This document shows, piece after piece, positions 35,470 to 45,194 of a DNA stretch of 64,000 nt. The first letter of the stretch is position 1. Every line of letters starts with the position of its first letter. The notes below the pieces were generated by a model. The model was not told the origin of the DNA. It saw only the letters and a program-made list of their open reading frames with translations, and made no database searches. Made by a program: the position numbers and the translations under genes. Source of the DNA: Jingyaoa shaoxingensis (lineage in GTDB: Bacteria; Bacillota; Clostridia; Lachnospirales; Lachnospiraceae); assembly GCF_014385005.1 (NCBI RefSeq), contig NZ_JACRSZ010000003.1, positions 248,001-312,000 of the forward strand, read 5' to 3'.

Positions 35470-37038
35470 TTAAACACCTCCATCTTGAATTTGCAAAATA
35501 TCTTTCCACTCTTTTAAGGTTTTATAATAATTTTTCAACTCCAATTCTATACTATCTTTCAAATGTTTTTCATTTTTAGTTTCCTTTTTATAAACAGCAG
35601 ATATAAAAACAATACTTCTGGCATCGGCAACTAACGTATAACTTTTATCATGAAAATCCTCATATTTACTATATGGAATAGGAAAACATGCATCATCACA
35701 TTTATTGTAAATTGCTTGCAAATCATTATAAATTTTTTTAGAACAATTGCAAAATTCCTCTATGTTCATATCTCCAGCTTTATAGGAATGATATTTTGTA
35801 TCAAACTGGCTAGTTTTTCTGACAACTATTGATATTTTGTCTTTCCAAAAAGAAATCAACTCATCATCTGTAAACGTATATTCGAGTCTCATTTTCTTCA
35901 AATATTCGTAAGATGAATTATAACACCATGAATAATATCCTTCTTTATCGCTTTTCATCACATTTTTCTTGTGCCAATTATAATCATCATATAATGTCCA
36001 TACTGCCAAATATTTATATATATTTGCTATATAATCTATATCATCTCCATAAAACAATATGTATACAATTTCAATGGGATGATTCTGAAAAATTGCTTGT
36101 TTATATGAAATCAATGGTAAATTATTCTCTTTAAGCAACTCTACCACTTTTAAAATTTCTTCTGCAATCGTTTCTTCTGTGATATTCTTTTTCATCACAA
36201 CTCTTACACTATAGTATTTTCTATACTGTCCATTTTTTCCTACTTTACAATCATCTTCTATATCTAATATATCTAATTCCGATGTTTCGATAGAATATTT
36301 TTGTTTTTTTCTCTTCTCTTTATGAATCCGTGTTGGCAAAGTTAACGTTCCAATCATACTTGTTCGCATAACTGGTGTTTGTTCCTCTCCCGAGTGCTTT
36401 CGGTTGTAATTTTGTGCATAAATCGAAACCAAATTTTGTAAATCATTAAAATACAGTACATTGTCTTTAATTAAATATTGACTTTTCAGTGCTTCACATA
36501 AGAACTTTGTAAAAACACTTATATTTCCATCTTCTGTCGTTGCCCTTTCCTGTTTTTTACATGCGCAAAATATAGTAATACCTTTTCCATAAAAACTTTC
36601 TACAGCTTCCTCTTCATCTATTGGAGGAACGAATTTATCTCCTACATCTGAATGACAACAATCCAAAATAACAACTTTAGATTTAGCTTTAGAATAATTT
36701 AAAAAATTAATAATCTGGTCTGTATATACATATGTATATTCGTTCAAACTATTAGTCATTAACAAAAAGCTATCATTATTTTCATCCACACCACCATGCC
36801 CTGAATGAAAAACTACCAAAATATCTTCTTCTTCAGAATGGTCACAAAATTCTTTCAATTTCTTACAGTATTCTGTATTATCAATAATACCATCATCTGT
36901 TACAATAGTAATATCCTCTTTATTTATAACAATATTTTGTTGAAATGTATCACAAAATACTTTTGAATCATTTACGCAAAAATCTAATTTAGGTGCATTT
37001 CTATATTCATTTACCCCACATGCAAATAATTTAACCAT
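35470..37038 (-). CDS. Caspase-like (C14) peptidase with a C-terminal domain of unknown function
   Basis: A 522-residue AT-rich gene product. Residues 1 to about 235 are a caspase/metacaspase fold: LFACGVNEYRNAPKLDFCVND at the start, catalytic H81 in VVFHSGHGG, and nucleophile C128 in ILDCCHSDVGD. A p10-like part follows (ISVFTKFLCEALKSQYL). Residues about 250-522 match nothing I recognise; they include YKQAIFQNHPIEIVYILFYGDD and many aromatic residues. Bacterial caspases of this kind are often effectors in antiphage or programmed-death systems. The start has an AGGGAG site and lies 44 nt after the NUDIX gene. Confidence 0.9.
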   Translation of the reverse strand: MVKLFACGVNEYRNAPKLDFCVNDSKVFCDTFQQNIVINKEDITIVTDDGIIDNTEYCKKLKEFCDHSEEEDILVVFHSGHGGVDENNDSFLLMTNSLNEYTYVYTDQIINFLNYSKAKSKVVILDCCHSDVGDKFVPPIDEEEAVESFYGKGITIFCACKKQERATTEDGNISVFTKFLCEALKSQYLIKDNVLYFNDLQNLVSIYAQNYNRKHSGEEQTPVMRTSMIGTLTLPTRIHKEKRKKQKYSIETSELDILDIEDDCKVGKNGQYRKYYSVRVVMKKNITEETIAEEILKVVELLKENNLPLISYKQAIFQNHPIEIVYILFYGDDIDYIANIYKYLAVWTLYDDYNWHKKNVMKSDKEGYYSWCYNSSYEYLKKMRLEYTFTDDELISFWKDKISIVVRKTSQFDTKYHSYKAGDMNIEEFCNCSKKIYNDLQAIYNKCDDACFPIPYSKYEDFHDKSYTLVADARSIVFISAVYKKETKNEKHLKDSIELELKNYYKTLKEWKDILQIQDGGV

Positions 37039-37082
37039 TTTAATCTCCCTGAATCTATCGTTTTTTGTTTTTATTCCTAAGT

Positions 37083-37487
37083 CTAAGATAATTTTTCATA
37101 TATCTTACCAATCAACTCTACATCTGCCGGCAGCCATTCTACGCTATTCAATGTTTCCTTATCTAACCATTTAGCTGCCTCATGTTCTTTCAGTACCAAA
37201 TCTCCTTTTATGATCTCGCACCAAAAGCAGTCCATGGATAGATGAAAGGCCGGGTAATCGTATTCGATGGTTTTAATCAGTTCTCCGACTGTTATTTCGG
37301 TATCCAGTTCTTCCATGATCTCTCGTTTTAGTGCTTCCTGTGGCGTTTCTCCTTTTTCGATTTTTCCGCCTGGGAATTCCCAGCCGCCTTTGAATTCCCC
37401 ATAACCCCGCTGTGTTGCGAAGATGATTGGCTCTCCACTTTTTCCTGTTGATGTTATCACTGCTGCTACTACCTTTATTATCTTCAT
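37083..37487 (-). CDS. NUDIX hydrolase, (deoxy)nucleoside triphosphate pyrophosphohydrolase-like
   Basis: A 134-residue protein from MKIIKVVAAVITSTGK, which has CAGGAG six bases upstream; the upstream start overlaps the helicase gene. The Nudix box is GGKIEKGETPQEALKREIMEELD, spread over residues about 40-62, with glutamates EE in place; the usual glycine near its end is replaced by aspartate. MutT-like enzymes remove oxidised or non-canonical nucleotides. It starts 14 nt after the helicase stop and is almost certainly co-translated with it. Confidence 0.9.
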   Translation of the reverse strand: MKIIKVVAAVITSTGKSGEPIIFATQRGYGEFKGGWEFPGGKIEKGETPQEALKREIMEELDTEITVGELIKTIEYDYPAFHLSMDCFWCEIIKGDLVLKEHEAAKWLDKETLNSVEWLPADVELIGKIYEKLS

Positions 37488-37500
37488 GTTTTTCTCCTGT

Positions 37501-40485
37501 CTATGCATTTACAATGTATTCATAGATGTCTTCTCTTACCGGTACATCCAGAATCCATTCAATCTCTACTGCTGTTTTTTCTGTATTTGCCATTGTAAAT
37601 ACCTTTGTTTTTCCACTTGCTGTCATGTGTCCCAGATAATAAAATTCTTTCGAGATCTTATCGTCTTTATTTTTACGAACAAACAACTCTACCTGTATTC
37701 CCCGTTCTTTTGCTTTCAGGAAATTCTGTACATCCTCTGACTGCAGGCTTCGCCCTGATTTGGAAATTGCAATCAGGCGGTCACGGAATCCAGGCACAAA
37801 ATGATCTTCATATTTTGTGCTATCACTGATGTCTTCTGCCTTGTCATAATTAATAAATACCGGAAATGTTTTTGTCTTTTTATCAAACTTATAACCACCG
37901 ATATTTAATGGTACTTCATTTTGTTCCCAGTTCAGCAGACGACAGACATCTTCATATGTATATTTCTGATACAGAACCAGATCTGTCTGCTCATAGCTCT
38001 GCCTGTAATCTCTCTCATAACGGCTTATACCGAAATCTACCAATTCCTTCAACATATAATAAAAATCATCGTTCGCCAACATCTCTGTTATGGTTCTGGT
38101 TGGCTTATAGTCGGTGCCTTCTTTTTCAATAAAAACACATTGTGCATAAGTCTTTTTACCAGAACCAGCCGGAAATTCATTAGTCATAACATTTACAATG
38201 TTCTTTTGCTGATCTGCACTGATTTCTTTTCCATATGCTTTCATATCCTCAGAAAGCCCGGTAAACAGCCCAATCCTTGACAGTCCATGCGCATAAGAAA
38301 GTATTCGTTTTAATAACTGCAATTCCTGTATTCTTTTTCCATTGGCTAATTTCTTGGATACAAATTCAATTACTTTCTCTTCATCCGAAGACAAACGCAC
38401 TTTATACTCTTTTTCATATTTCACCAGAAATTTATAATAGGAACCAAGACTGTTATTATCAAAAATACGGATAACATCCATTTCCCCATGCTCATCAAAA
38501 TCCTGAAGTTTGGGGATTCTTCCCAGCTTATTTTTCAGATTTGTATAGTTCTCTTTAATCAGCCGGATATCACTGAAATTTGCATTATCTACGGAAGCAA
38601 AGATCCGCTTTCTGCTGATCTCATCAAAATGTACGGTCGAAGCACCAGGTATAACTCTTCCACCCTCCATGATGTATCTGCGAATATTGTCTTTGTTATA
38701 AGTACGATCTCCCGATAATGCAATCGGAATTATAAAATTATTATGATAATTTCCGATAAAATCCAGAATGACTACATATTCTTTTCCATTCGCTTTTCGC
38801 AGGCCACGACCAAGCTGTTGAATGAATATAATCGGTGACTGGGTTGGTCTGAGCATAATGACCTGATTTACCTCAACAATGTCCACGCCTTCATTCAATA
38901 TCTCCACTGAGAAAATATAATCCAATGGCTGATTGGTTTCCGTCGCTTCTTCCTCATTCATAGCCAACCGTTCAAAAGCTATTTGTCGTTCCTGTTCTGA
39001 AGCACTTCCATTTAACGCAATCGTCCGGAAAAGGTGTCCCGTTGCAGGGTTCACCATCTGATTAAATTTAGCTGACAATTCTTCTGTTTCTTTGATACTT
39101 CGACAAAAGATTAGCCCTTTTACTTTTTCTCCACTATATCCATAATAGTCTGCCTGCTCGATGATATGTTTTACTCGTTCTTCACTGGTGAGCATGGAAA
39201 AGTCCAGTCCCGCATCTGCATCATCTCCAATAAGCGCTAAATCTGTTATGCCAAAATAATGGAATGGACAAAGGAGATTTTCTTCCATGGCCTGTTGCAG
39301 ACGAATCTCATATGCAATCTGATAATTGAAAAGTTCATAGACATTTCTGCCTTCCACGTTGTCATCTCTTTTGTCTGGTGTAGCGGTCATTCCCAGCCAG
39401 AGCTTTGGTGTAAAATGCTTCATCACTTTCTGATAAGTACCAGCAGGCACATGATGCGCTTCATCTAAAATAATACAATCAAAGGCATTTTTCGCATATT
39501 GAAGTAGATGCTCATCACGATTTAATGTCTGAACTGTTGCAAATACGTAATCTGCATCATATTCGTGATAACCGGCACCTACCAATCCCATGGAAACAGA
39601 TTTTGCAAAAACTTTTTCATAAGATTTTTTCGTCTGCCTTGCCAGCTGTCCTCTGTGAACTAAAAAGAGGACTTTTTTAAATCCCAGCTCACGCATTGCA
39701 AATGCAGAGGCATAAGTTTTTCCTGTTCCTGTCGCAGAGATCAACAATGCTCTGTCTTCTCCTGCTGCCAGTATTTTCTTCAGATTTGTAATAAATCCAA
39801 CCTGCATACTGTTTGGCTGAAGCTTATACTTTTCGATGGAAGTAATCTCTTCCTGTTTTGCGATTTCCCGCTGATGCTGAATGATTTTGTAACGTTCTTT
39901 ATAATTTTCATAAAACTCGTCAAAGGATAATGCATACTTCGAATTCCATAACTCCTGAAACTCAGAAAGAATTCCTTTTGCCATTTCCCCCTGTTCCGTG
40001 GAAATCAGTCTGGTATTCCATTCCCGATTGCTGGTAAGTGCGGCACTTGTAATATTGGAACTTCCAATAATGATCCGATAGATCTCGTTCTTCTTAAAAA
40101 TATATCCTTTTGTGTGAAATCCCTCATCAGCAGCTTCCACATCATACATTTTCAGCGTAATATTAGACAATCCATTTAACTTTTCCAGTGCTCTTGGCTC
40201 ACTGAAATTCAGATAATTGGTCGTCAAAATCTCACCTTGGATTTGCTTCTTTTCCAACTCTTTTAATGTCTGAAGAAGCGGAGTAATCCCACTCATGGTA
40301 ATAAACGCCACACTGATCTGAAACCGGTCACATGCCAAAAGCTCATCCTCTATGGATGAGAGCACTTTCTTTCCCTCTTTATGATTGTTCGATACAAACT
40401 GCGGCCGATATACGTTACTTGAAACAACCGATCCGTCTATATATGCTGTTTCAAATCCTAAGCGCACTTCATCTAATTTACTCAT
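37501..40485 (-). CDS. DEAD/DEAH helicase with N-terminal PLD-like domain and DUF3427-type C-terminus
   Basis: A 994-residue protein. Residues about 40-200 resemble a phospholipase-D-like nuclease domain (GFHTKGYIF with H124 and K126, then IIIGSSNITSAAL). The superfamily 2 helicase core follows: Walker A SATGTGKT at 250-257, DEAHH at 341-345, GMTATPDKR, and motif VI QQLGRGLRKANGKEY. The C-terminal third matches the DUF3427 type (KTKTFPVFINYDKA). Such proteins are common in defence islands and may process DNA ends. It lies between the membrane protein gene and the NUDIX gene on the same strand. Confidence 0.9.
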   Translation of the reverse strand: MSKLDEVRLGFETAYIDGSVVSSNVYRPQFVSNNHKEGKKVLSSIEDELLACDRFQISVAFITMSGITPLLQTLKELEKKQIQGEILTTNYLNFSEPRALEKLNGLSNITLKMYDVEAADEGFHTKGYIFKKNEIYRIIIGSSNITSAALTSNREWNTRLISTEQGEMAKGILSEFQELWNSKYALSFDEFYENYKERYKIIQHQREIAKQEEITSIEKYKLQPNSMQVGFITNLKKILAAGEDRALLISATGTGKTYASAFAMRELGFKKVLFLVHRGQLARQTKKSYEKVFAKSVSMGLVGAGYHEYDADYVFATVQTLNRDEHLLQYAKNAFDCIILDEAHHVPAGTYQKVMKHFTPKLWLGMTATPDKRDDNVEGRNVYELFNYQIAYEIRLQQAMEENLLCPFHYFGITDLALIGDDADAGLDFSMLTSEERVKHIIEQADYYGYSGEKVKGLIFCRSIKETEELSAKFNQMVNPATGHLFRTIALNGSASEQERQIAFERLAMNEEEATETNQPLDYIFSVEILNEGVDIVEVNQVIMLRPTQSPIIFIQQLGRGLRKANGKEYVVILDFIGNYHNNFIIPIALSGDRTYNKDNIRRYIMEGGRVIPGASTVHFDEISRKRIFASVDNANFSDIRLIKENYTNLKNKLGRIPKLQDFDEHGEMDVIRIFDNNSLGSYYKFLVKYEKEYKVRLSSDEEKVIEFVSKKLANGKRIQELQLLKRILSYAHGLSRIGLFTGLSEDMKAYGKEISADQQKNIVNVMTNEFPAGSGKKTYAQCVFIEKEGTDYKPTRTITEMLANDDFYYMLKELVDFGISRYERDYRQSYEQTDLVLYQKYTYEDVCRLLNWEQNEVPLNIGGYKFDKKTKTFPVFINYDKAEDISDSTKYEDHFVPGFRDRLIAISKSGRSLQSEDVQNFLKAKERGIQVELFVRKNKDDKISKEFYYLGHMTASGKTKVFTMANTEKTAVEIEWILDVPVREDIYEYIVNA

Positions 40486-40546
40486 CTGTTCTTACTCCGT
40501 TTTCTGTATGTGTTTAGATTATCTTATTTCATTATCGAAAGTCCGT

Positions 40547-41938
40547 TCAAGTATTATTAACAGGTAAATATCTAATATCATCTATTTCATAAGTTCGTCT
40601 CAGAAAAATATTTATTTCAGCTAAACATTGAGTCATTTTTATTGCTTCTATTCCTTCTTTAAAATAAAGCATTAATCCAAACTCTGTAATACCATATCCT
40701 TCAATACGGCTATTAAACATCTGTTTTTCCAAAATATTATTTAAACAACAACGATTCTTTACCTTTTCTACATCAAAGAACACTTGTATTATCATATTCT
40801 CATTAAGATTTATATCAGACATACAGTCTATTAAAAACAACTCTTTTTTTATATTTTCGATATCGTATTTCTTTTCTACTTTACTTCGAAGCATTACCCC
40901 GTATAGTAATACGGTTTCATTCATATATTCTGTACAATCTGTTAAATACCTATATGCAATATACTGGTATTCATCACCTGTCCAATCTCTTACATATTTA
41001 TAATCACTCTCAAATTTCCAGTATTCATCACTTAATTTTTTTAGGATTTTTGCACATAACTCTATATTGAACGCATTGTTAAACATTTTCATTAAAAATG
41101 CATCCGGTGACTCTTTCAAAATTTTTTGAGCAGTAGAAATTTTTATCTGCGCTAGTCCAACTGAATAATCTTTTTTAGCAGCATATCTTGGCAAAAATTT
41201 ACATACTAATTTTTCTGCTTTTCTTATAACCCATGCGCCCCTGTTCATCATTTCTAACTGAATTACTGTGGATAATAATTCCTCTGAAATATTATTTTCT
41301 CTACTAGCTTTTTGTATTTCATATTTGTAATATTTTATTATTCCGGAGTCCATCTCTAATTGCCTGTTCAAAACCAGTAGTTTTTCATTAAAACTATTTA
41401 CATTTTCTTCTATCACTATAGCACTTCTTGAAAGGATATCCTCAATTCCTATCGGCATCAAATATCCCAAAAATGTTAATATGATACCATAAACCGGATT
41501 ATTTAATACTTCATATACTTTTTGTTCAAACAACATTGGGCCTATGCATTGTATCGCAATTACTGAAAATAAAATTGAAAATCCAGTGTATAAAATGCAT
41601 CCTATTAAGATTCTTATCCTTTCCTTATTTTTCCAGAATAATAACAAATGATATTGTACTATTACTGGCCAAAAAATCAGAAAGTATGATAAAAATAAGC
41701 CTATATAAATATTCTGTTCTTTAAATCCAACTATATGCCATAATACTATTGATACAAAACTAATATATATAATCCGTACAGACGTACTTAACAAGGTTTT
41801 ACGTGAATCTCTATTATATCTGCTAATCAATACAGACATATACATTTGTGGAGTCAATAATCTATGTATTGATGTCAAAATAATAAAAAATATGCAAGAA
41901 CACACTATCTCCCACAAGTCTTTACTTGATATTATCAT
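40547..41938 (-). CDS. Membrane protein with a lytic-transglycosylase-like domain, next to mcrC
   Basis: A 463-residue protein. I chose the ATG at 41938 (MIISSKDLWEI), which has AAGGA 11 bases upstream; a TTG at 41959 is less likely. About five hydrophobic segments lie in the first 170 residues. Residues about 195-330 look like a lysozyme/transglycosylase domain: YYKYEIQKASRENNISEELL, candidate catalytic glutamate in VIQLEMMNRG, the DYSVGLAQIKISTAQKIL segment typical of that fold, and NIELCAKILKKLSDEYW. The C-terminal 130 residues are unassigned. It starts 25 nt after the mcrC stop, suggesting one transcription unit. The gene is strongly AT-rich. Confidence 0.75.
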   Translation of the reverse strand: MIISSKDLWEIVCSCIFFIILTSIHRLLTPQMYMSVLISRYNRDSRKTLLSTSVRIIYISFVSIVLWHIVGFKEQNIYIGLFLSYFLIFWPVIVQYHLLLFWKNKERIRILIGCILYTGFSILFSVIAIQCIGPMLFEQKVYEVLNNPVYGIILTFLGYLMPIGIEDILSRSAIVIEENVNSFNEKLLVLNRQLEMDSGIIKYYKYEIQKASRENNISEELLSTVIQLEMMNRGAWVIRKAEKLVCKFLPRYAAKKDYSVGLAQIKISTAQKILKESPDAFLMKMFNNAFNIELCAKILKKLSDEYWKFESDYKYVRDWTGDEYQYIAYRYLTDCTEYMNETVLLYGVMLRSKVEKKYDIENIKKELFLIDCMSDINLNENMIIQVFFDVEKVKNRCCLNNILEKQMFNSRIEGYGITEFGLMLYFKEGIEAIKMTQCLAEINIFLRRTYEIDDIRYLPVNNT

Positions 41939-41963
41939 ACCTATATAGTTCCTTTCCAAAAAA

Positions 41964-43258
41964 TCATTCCAATTTTTCTTTTAATTCCTGTATGTTTTCT
42001 TCTATCCGTTCCACATCCACAAACCACACACTCACGCTTGTCCCATCTCCACTGTCAAACTGTATCGGTTCATGCCCTCTCATTTCGTCATTTACCGGAT
42101 ACAGCAGCCATATCTCCGATGTATGATATTTCTTTGAATACGCATACATCTGATACATGTCAGCCTGTAAAATGCCATAATTGACTCTTTCATTATCCAT
42201 CAGCCTTTTCCATTTTGTATCCATGATGACTATACGATTTTCTCTTTTCATCACTATATCTGGTCTTAACGCAAATTGTTTTCTTGGTTCTATAAAGAGA
42301 TAATGTCCTTTGTCCTGCGTGGATACCTCCAAGCCCTCTGGCTCCATTATTTTTTCACTTGTTGTGCCACATAGCTCTCATATACGAATTCCATTGGGAA
42401 AAGCAGTGCTCTTGCTGTCGTAGTTCCTGAAAAAGTTGTAAAGCTCTTATTCATTAGAAATACTTTCGCCCATTGCAACAGCATTTCATATTCTTTATTA
42501 TTTCTGTTGATCGCAATTTTGGAAAAGTCTTTTGCATAATTTACCGATGGCTCTACCAATTCAAATGATGTAAGCAGTTGTCTGATCTCTTTTGCATTTT
42601 CTGCACTGGCTGTGAGTTTTTGCAGTTTTATCAGTGTTGTTTTTACCAGTCTGTTCTCTGTGCTATTCGGATGAAATTCTTCATACGATACATAAAAACG
42701 TTCCTTATGAGCCGGATTATTTCTTACTTGTTGATTGATGAGAAGTTTCCCTTTGTAGTAATGCAAGTTTTCTTTTCTTTCTATGTAATTTGACTTTAGA
42801 CCATGCTTTACCAAATATCGAACCTCCTGCAAATACATATTAATGAACAACTCATACAGATTCATCTGATCGACTTTCAAAGAAGCATCGTTAAATACTT
42901 TTCCCAGAAAATTTTTCATACTGCGAAGCATTTTCAAGAACACTTTCTTTGTCTTTACATTTCCTGCGTCTTCCGCTCCAAACGATATCTTGGGAAGTAT
43001 CTGAATCTGAAAGCCATTTTTCATCTGAATCAGTCCAACATAATTTTTTATAGAAATTACCTCACCCACATTACGCCGATAACTTATTTTCATAAAATCC
43101 AGTGCATCTGCATGTTCTGTATCTCCTGCAAATTCATGAATAAACGTTACCAGATCATGAAATTCTTTCTGATCTAAATACTTGTATTTTTCATTTTCTC
43201 TATAGTCTACGTTGCATATGATCGAATCATATTCTTTTACTTCAAACATTTTACCCAT
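41964..43258 (-). pseudogene. mcrC: McrC, 5-methylcytosine restriction subunit, split by a frameshift
   Basis: Two overlapping frames together make one McrC of about 430 residues. The first (43258-42347) begins MGKMFEVKEYDSIIC and contains IQILPKISFG and NLHYYKGKLLINQQVRNN. It ends in VAQQVKK-stop. The second (42347-41964) continues with LEVSTQDKGHYLFIEPRKQF and the nuclease segment RPDIVMKRENRIVIMDTKWK (PD-(D/E)XK type, D and D-x-K). A run of six A at 42350-42355 just before the stop explains the break: seven A would restore one frame. This is a frame break, a sequencing error, or possibly a slippery site. Confidence 0.88.
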
Positions 43259-43272
43259 GCCCGTACCATACT

Positions 43273-44419
43273 TTACAAAATTTCTTTATAGCTATTGATA
43301 TTTCTGAAAGCATTTTTATTGATGACGTATCGCTTTTCTGGGAGATCCACCACATCCTCTACACTACCTTTGAAAATATTTTTTACAACAACTTTTTCAT
43401 CCAATATGAATTTCAGATCATCGCTGCTTTTTGCATTATCTCCCAAGACAAGCTGTATTTTCTGATAGTCTTCATAAAAGTATTCCTGCAATAATGGAAT
43501 GACAGACTTTTCAAATATAGACTGAAACTTTTTCAGTGACACATCGTCTTTCAAGCCAGTGAAAAAAGCATGTCCACTTGTGCGTTATGGTCAATTTCTA
43601 TATTCTCCGGCATTGCCGCCACATCACAAAATCTTTTAAATACACCAGATTCTATCGTATAGGAAATATCGGATGCTTCCTCATCTACTACAGACTTAAG
43701 TCCTTCTATAAATTCTTCATATCCATAAGATTGATGAAATGTGGTAAATGCAATTCTGCCCTCTTCTTTTAGCTCATTATATCTTTTCATTACTGCATCA
43801 TAGTCTGTGAGTTCTTCCACTGATTTTCCATCACAGATTGCCACTGCATAGGTAGCAGAATGATATGTTTTTCCTGTTCCGGGTGGCCCATATAAGATAA
43901 GATTTTATCAAATTCTTTTTTTATTTCTTTCATTGTTGGGAATTTCCCTTCTTCCTTTGTCCCATGAATAGCAACGCTCTCATTCGTATTCGTTTCTTTT
44001 TTTATAATAGCCGGGTACTGCTCTCTGATAAAATAGAACAACTCTTCCATTGTTATTCTTCTTCCATTCATCATAAGCTCATCCGTCATGTTCAAATTTT
44101 CAGGATATGTTTTATCTTGGAATTCATTTATCAGACTCAATCTTCGAAATGAATGATTTTCTTCAAAATCACCTCTGAGATAATTATTATAGGAATCCTC
44201 ATGATCTGCACAGCACCATTGCGAGCAACGGGCATTTGACACACTTCCTTCTGCAAGCTCCTGCGCTTGTTTGATTATTATGTTTTGTTTGAAATACATA
44301 TCGCTCTTATCACAGGTCGTATTGTTATCATATACTTCCGCTGCAAGCAATGCAGTTGTAATCCATACTGCCGTATTCACAGGATATTTCTTTGTTTCAG
44401 GCATTTCAAAACTCCCCAT
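43273..44419 (-). pseudogene. mcrB: McrB GTPase remnant: two frameshifts and an internal deletion
   Basis: Three frames are needed to read it. From 44419 the N-terminal part runs to about 43893 (MGSFEMPETKKYPVNTAVWI, EFDKILSY). At 43890-43893 an extra AT shifts the frame; the correct frame then reads the Walker A GPPGTGKTYHSATYAVAI. It stops at 43551. A third frame (43554-43273) holds the McrB end (FTGLKDDVSLKKFQ, EYFYEDYQKIQLVLGD, KRYVINKNAFRNI). The central Walker B and sensor region expected between them (about 200 residues, such as the FIIDEINRGN segment) is missing. The protein cannot be a working McrB. Confidence 0.87.
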
Positions 44420-44435
44420 TTTTCAAAAATTAATA

Positions 44436-44504
44436 CAAAATTATATAAAAAGTCAATTTTATTCTACCATATTTGTGCAAAATTTACATCAAAATTATAT
44501 AAAA
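44436..44504. repeat. Pair of identical 15-nt direct repeats upstream of mcrB
   Basis: CAAAATTATATAAAA occurs at 44436-44450 and 44490-44504, 54 bp apart. Both lie in the AT-rich 120-bp gap between mcrB and the LOG gene, where the mcrB promoter would be. A protein-binding or duplication origin is possible. Confidence 0.6.
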
Positions 44505-44507
44505 TGA

Positions 44508-44529
44508 ACCGGAACATTCCTGCTCCGGT
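44508..44529 (-). terminator. Weak terminator-like hairpin after the LOG gene
   Basis: ACCGGA pairs with TCCGGT around a 10-nt loop on the minus strand, followed by TCATTTTAT. The stem is only 6 bp, so function is uncertain. Confidence 0.45.
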
Positions 44530-44540
44530 CCATCACGCTA

Positions 44541-45083
44541 TTAACCGTTTTCTGTTTCTATAATTCTTTTGATCTCCCCCAGGTTCTCCGCGAAATATAT
44601 CCCCTCTTGTTTTTCTTCCGTTGACAGCCCCATCTTGATCATATGTACCAGCAGTTCTTTCAGGCTGTCATAATATCCATTGAGATTGTACAAGATACAC
44701 GGCGCATCCAGATGTTTCAATGACAACTTTGACATGACCTCTGTGATTTCTTCCAGTGTGCCTGTTCCGCCTGGAAATGCGATGAATGCATCTCCCAGTT
44801 CAATCATTTTTGTTTTGCGTTCTGTCATGTCTTTGGTTACGATCAGCCTTGTAATTGCATCGTACTGGAATCCTGCATCAACGAAAAACTGCGGTTCTAC
44901 GCCTGTGACTTCACCGCCAGCCTCTAATACGCTCTCTGCTAATTTTCCCATTAAGCCTGATTTCGAGCCGCCATATACCAGTGCATGGCCGTTTTCTCCG
45001 ATCCATGTACCCAGTTCTCTGACTGCTTCTGTCAGTGTATGATCCTTTCCTTCCAATGCTCCAAGATATACTGTGATATTCAT
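44541..45083 (-). CDS. LOG family protein (nucleoside 5'-monophosphate phosphoribohydrolase-like)
   Basis: A 180-residue cytoplasmic protein with the family start VYLGALEGKD, YGGSKSGLMG near residue 38 and FPGGTGTLEEITEVMS at 103-118. Biochemically studied LOG proteins cleave AMP-type nucleotides; the role in Firmicutes is not settled. Start supported by GGGAGGAG. A single gene with its own terminator-like hairpin. Confidence 0.92.
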   Translation of the reverse strand: MNITVYLGALEGKDHTLTEAVRELGTWIGENGHALVYGGSKSGLMGKLAESVLEAGGEVTGVEPQFFVDAGFQYDAITRLIVTKDMTERKTKMIELGDAFIAFPGGTGTLEEITEVMSKLSLKHLDAPCILYNLNGYYDSLKELLVHMIKMGLSTEEKQEGIYFAENLGEIKRIIETENG

Positions 45084-45194
45084 GCTATTCTCCTCCCGGA
45101 ATGGCTGATTGCAAATCCCCCATTCCTCTGTACATTTTCATTCATATTTCTTTCACAACCACCTCTTCAAAAGCAGTCACTTAAAGTCCATTAT

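Noticed and set aside
42345..42356. Programmed -1 frameshift as the firm explanation of split McrC
   Set aside because: The tract is preceded by G rather than A, so it is not the classic A-AAA-AAG heptamer, and the neighbouring mcrB is already broken; decay or read error is more likely.
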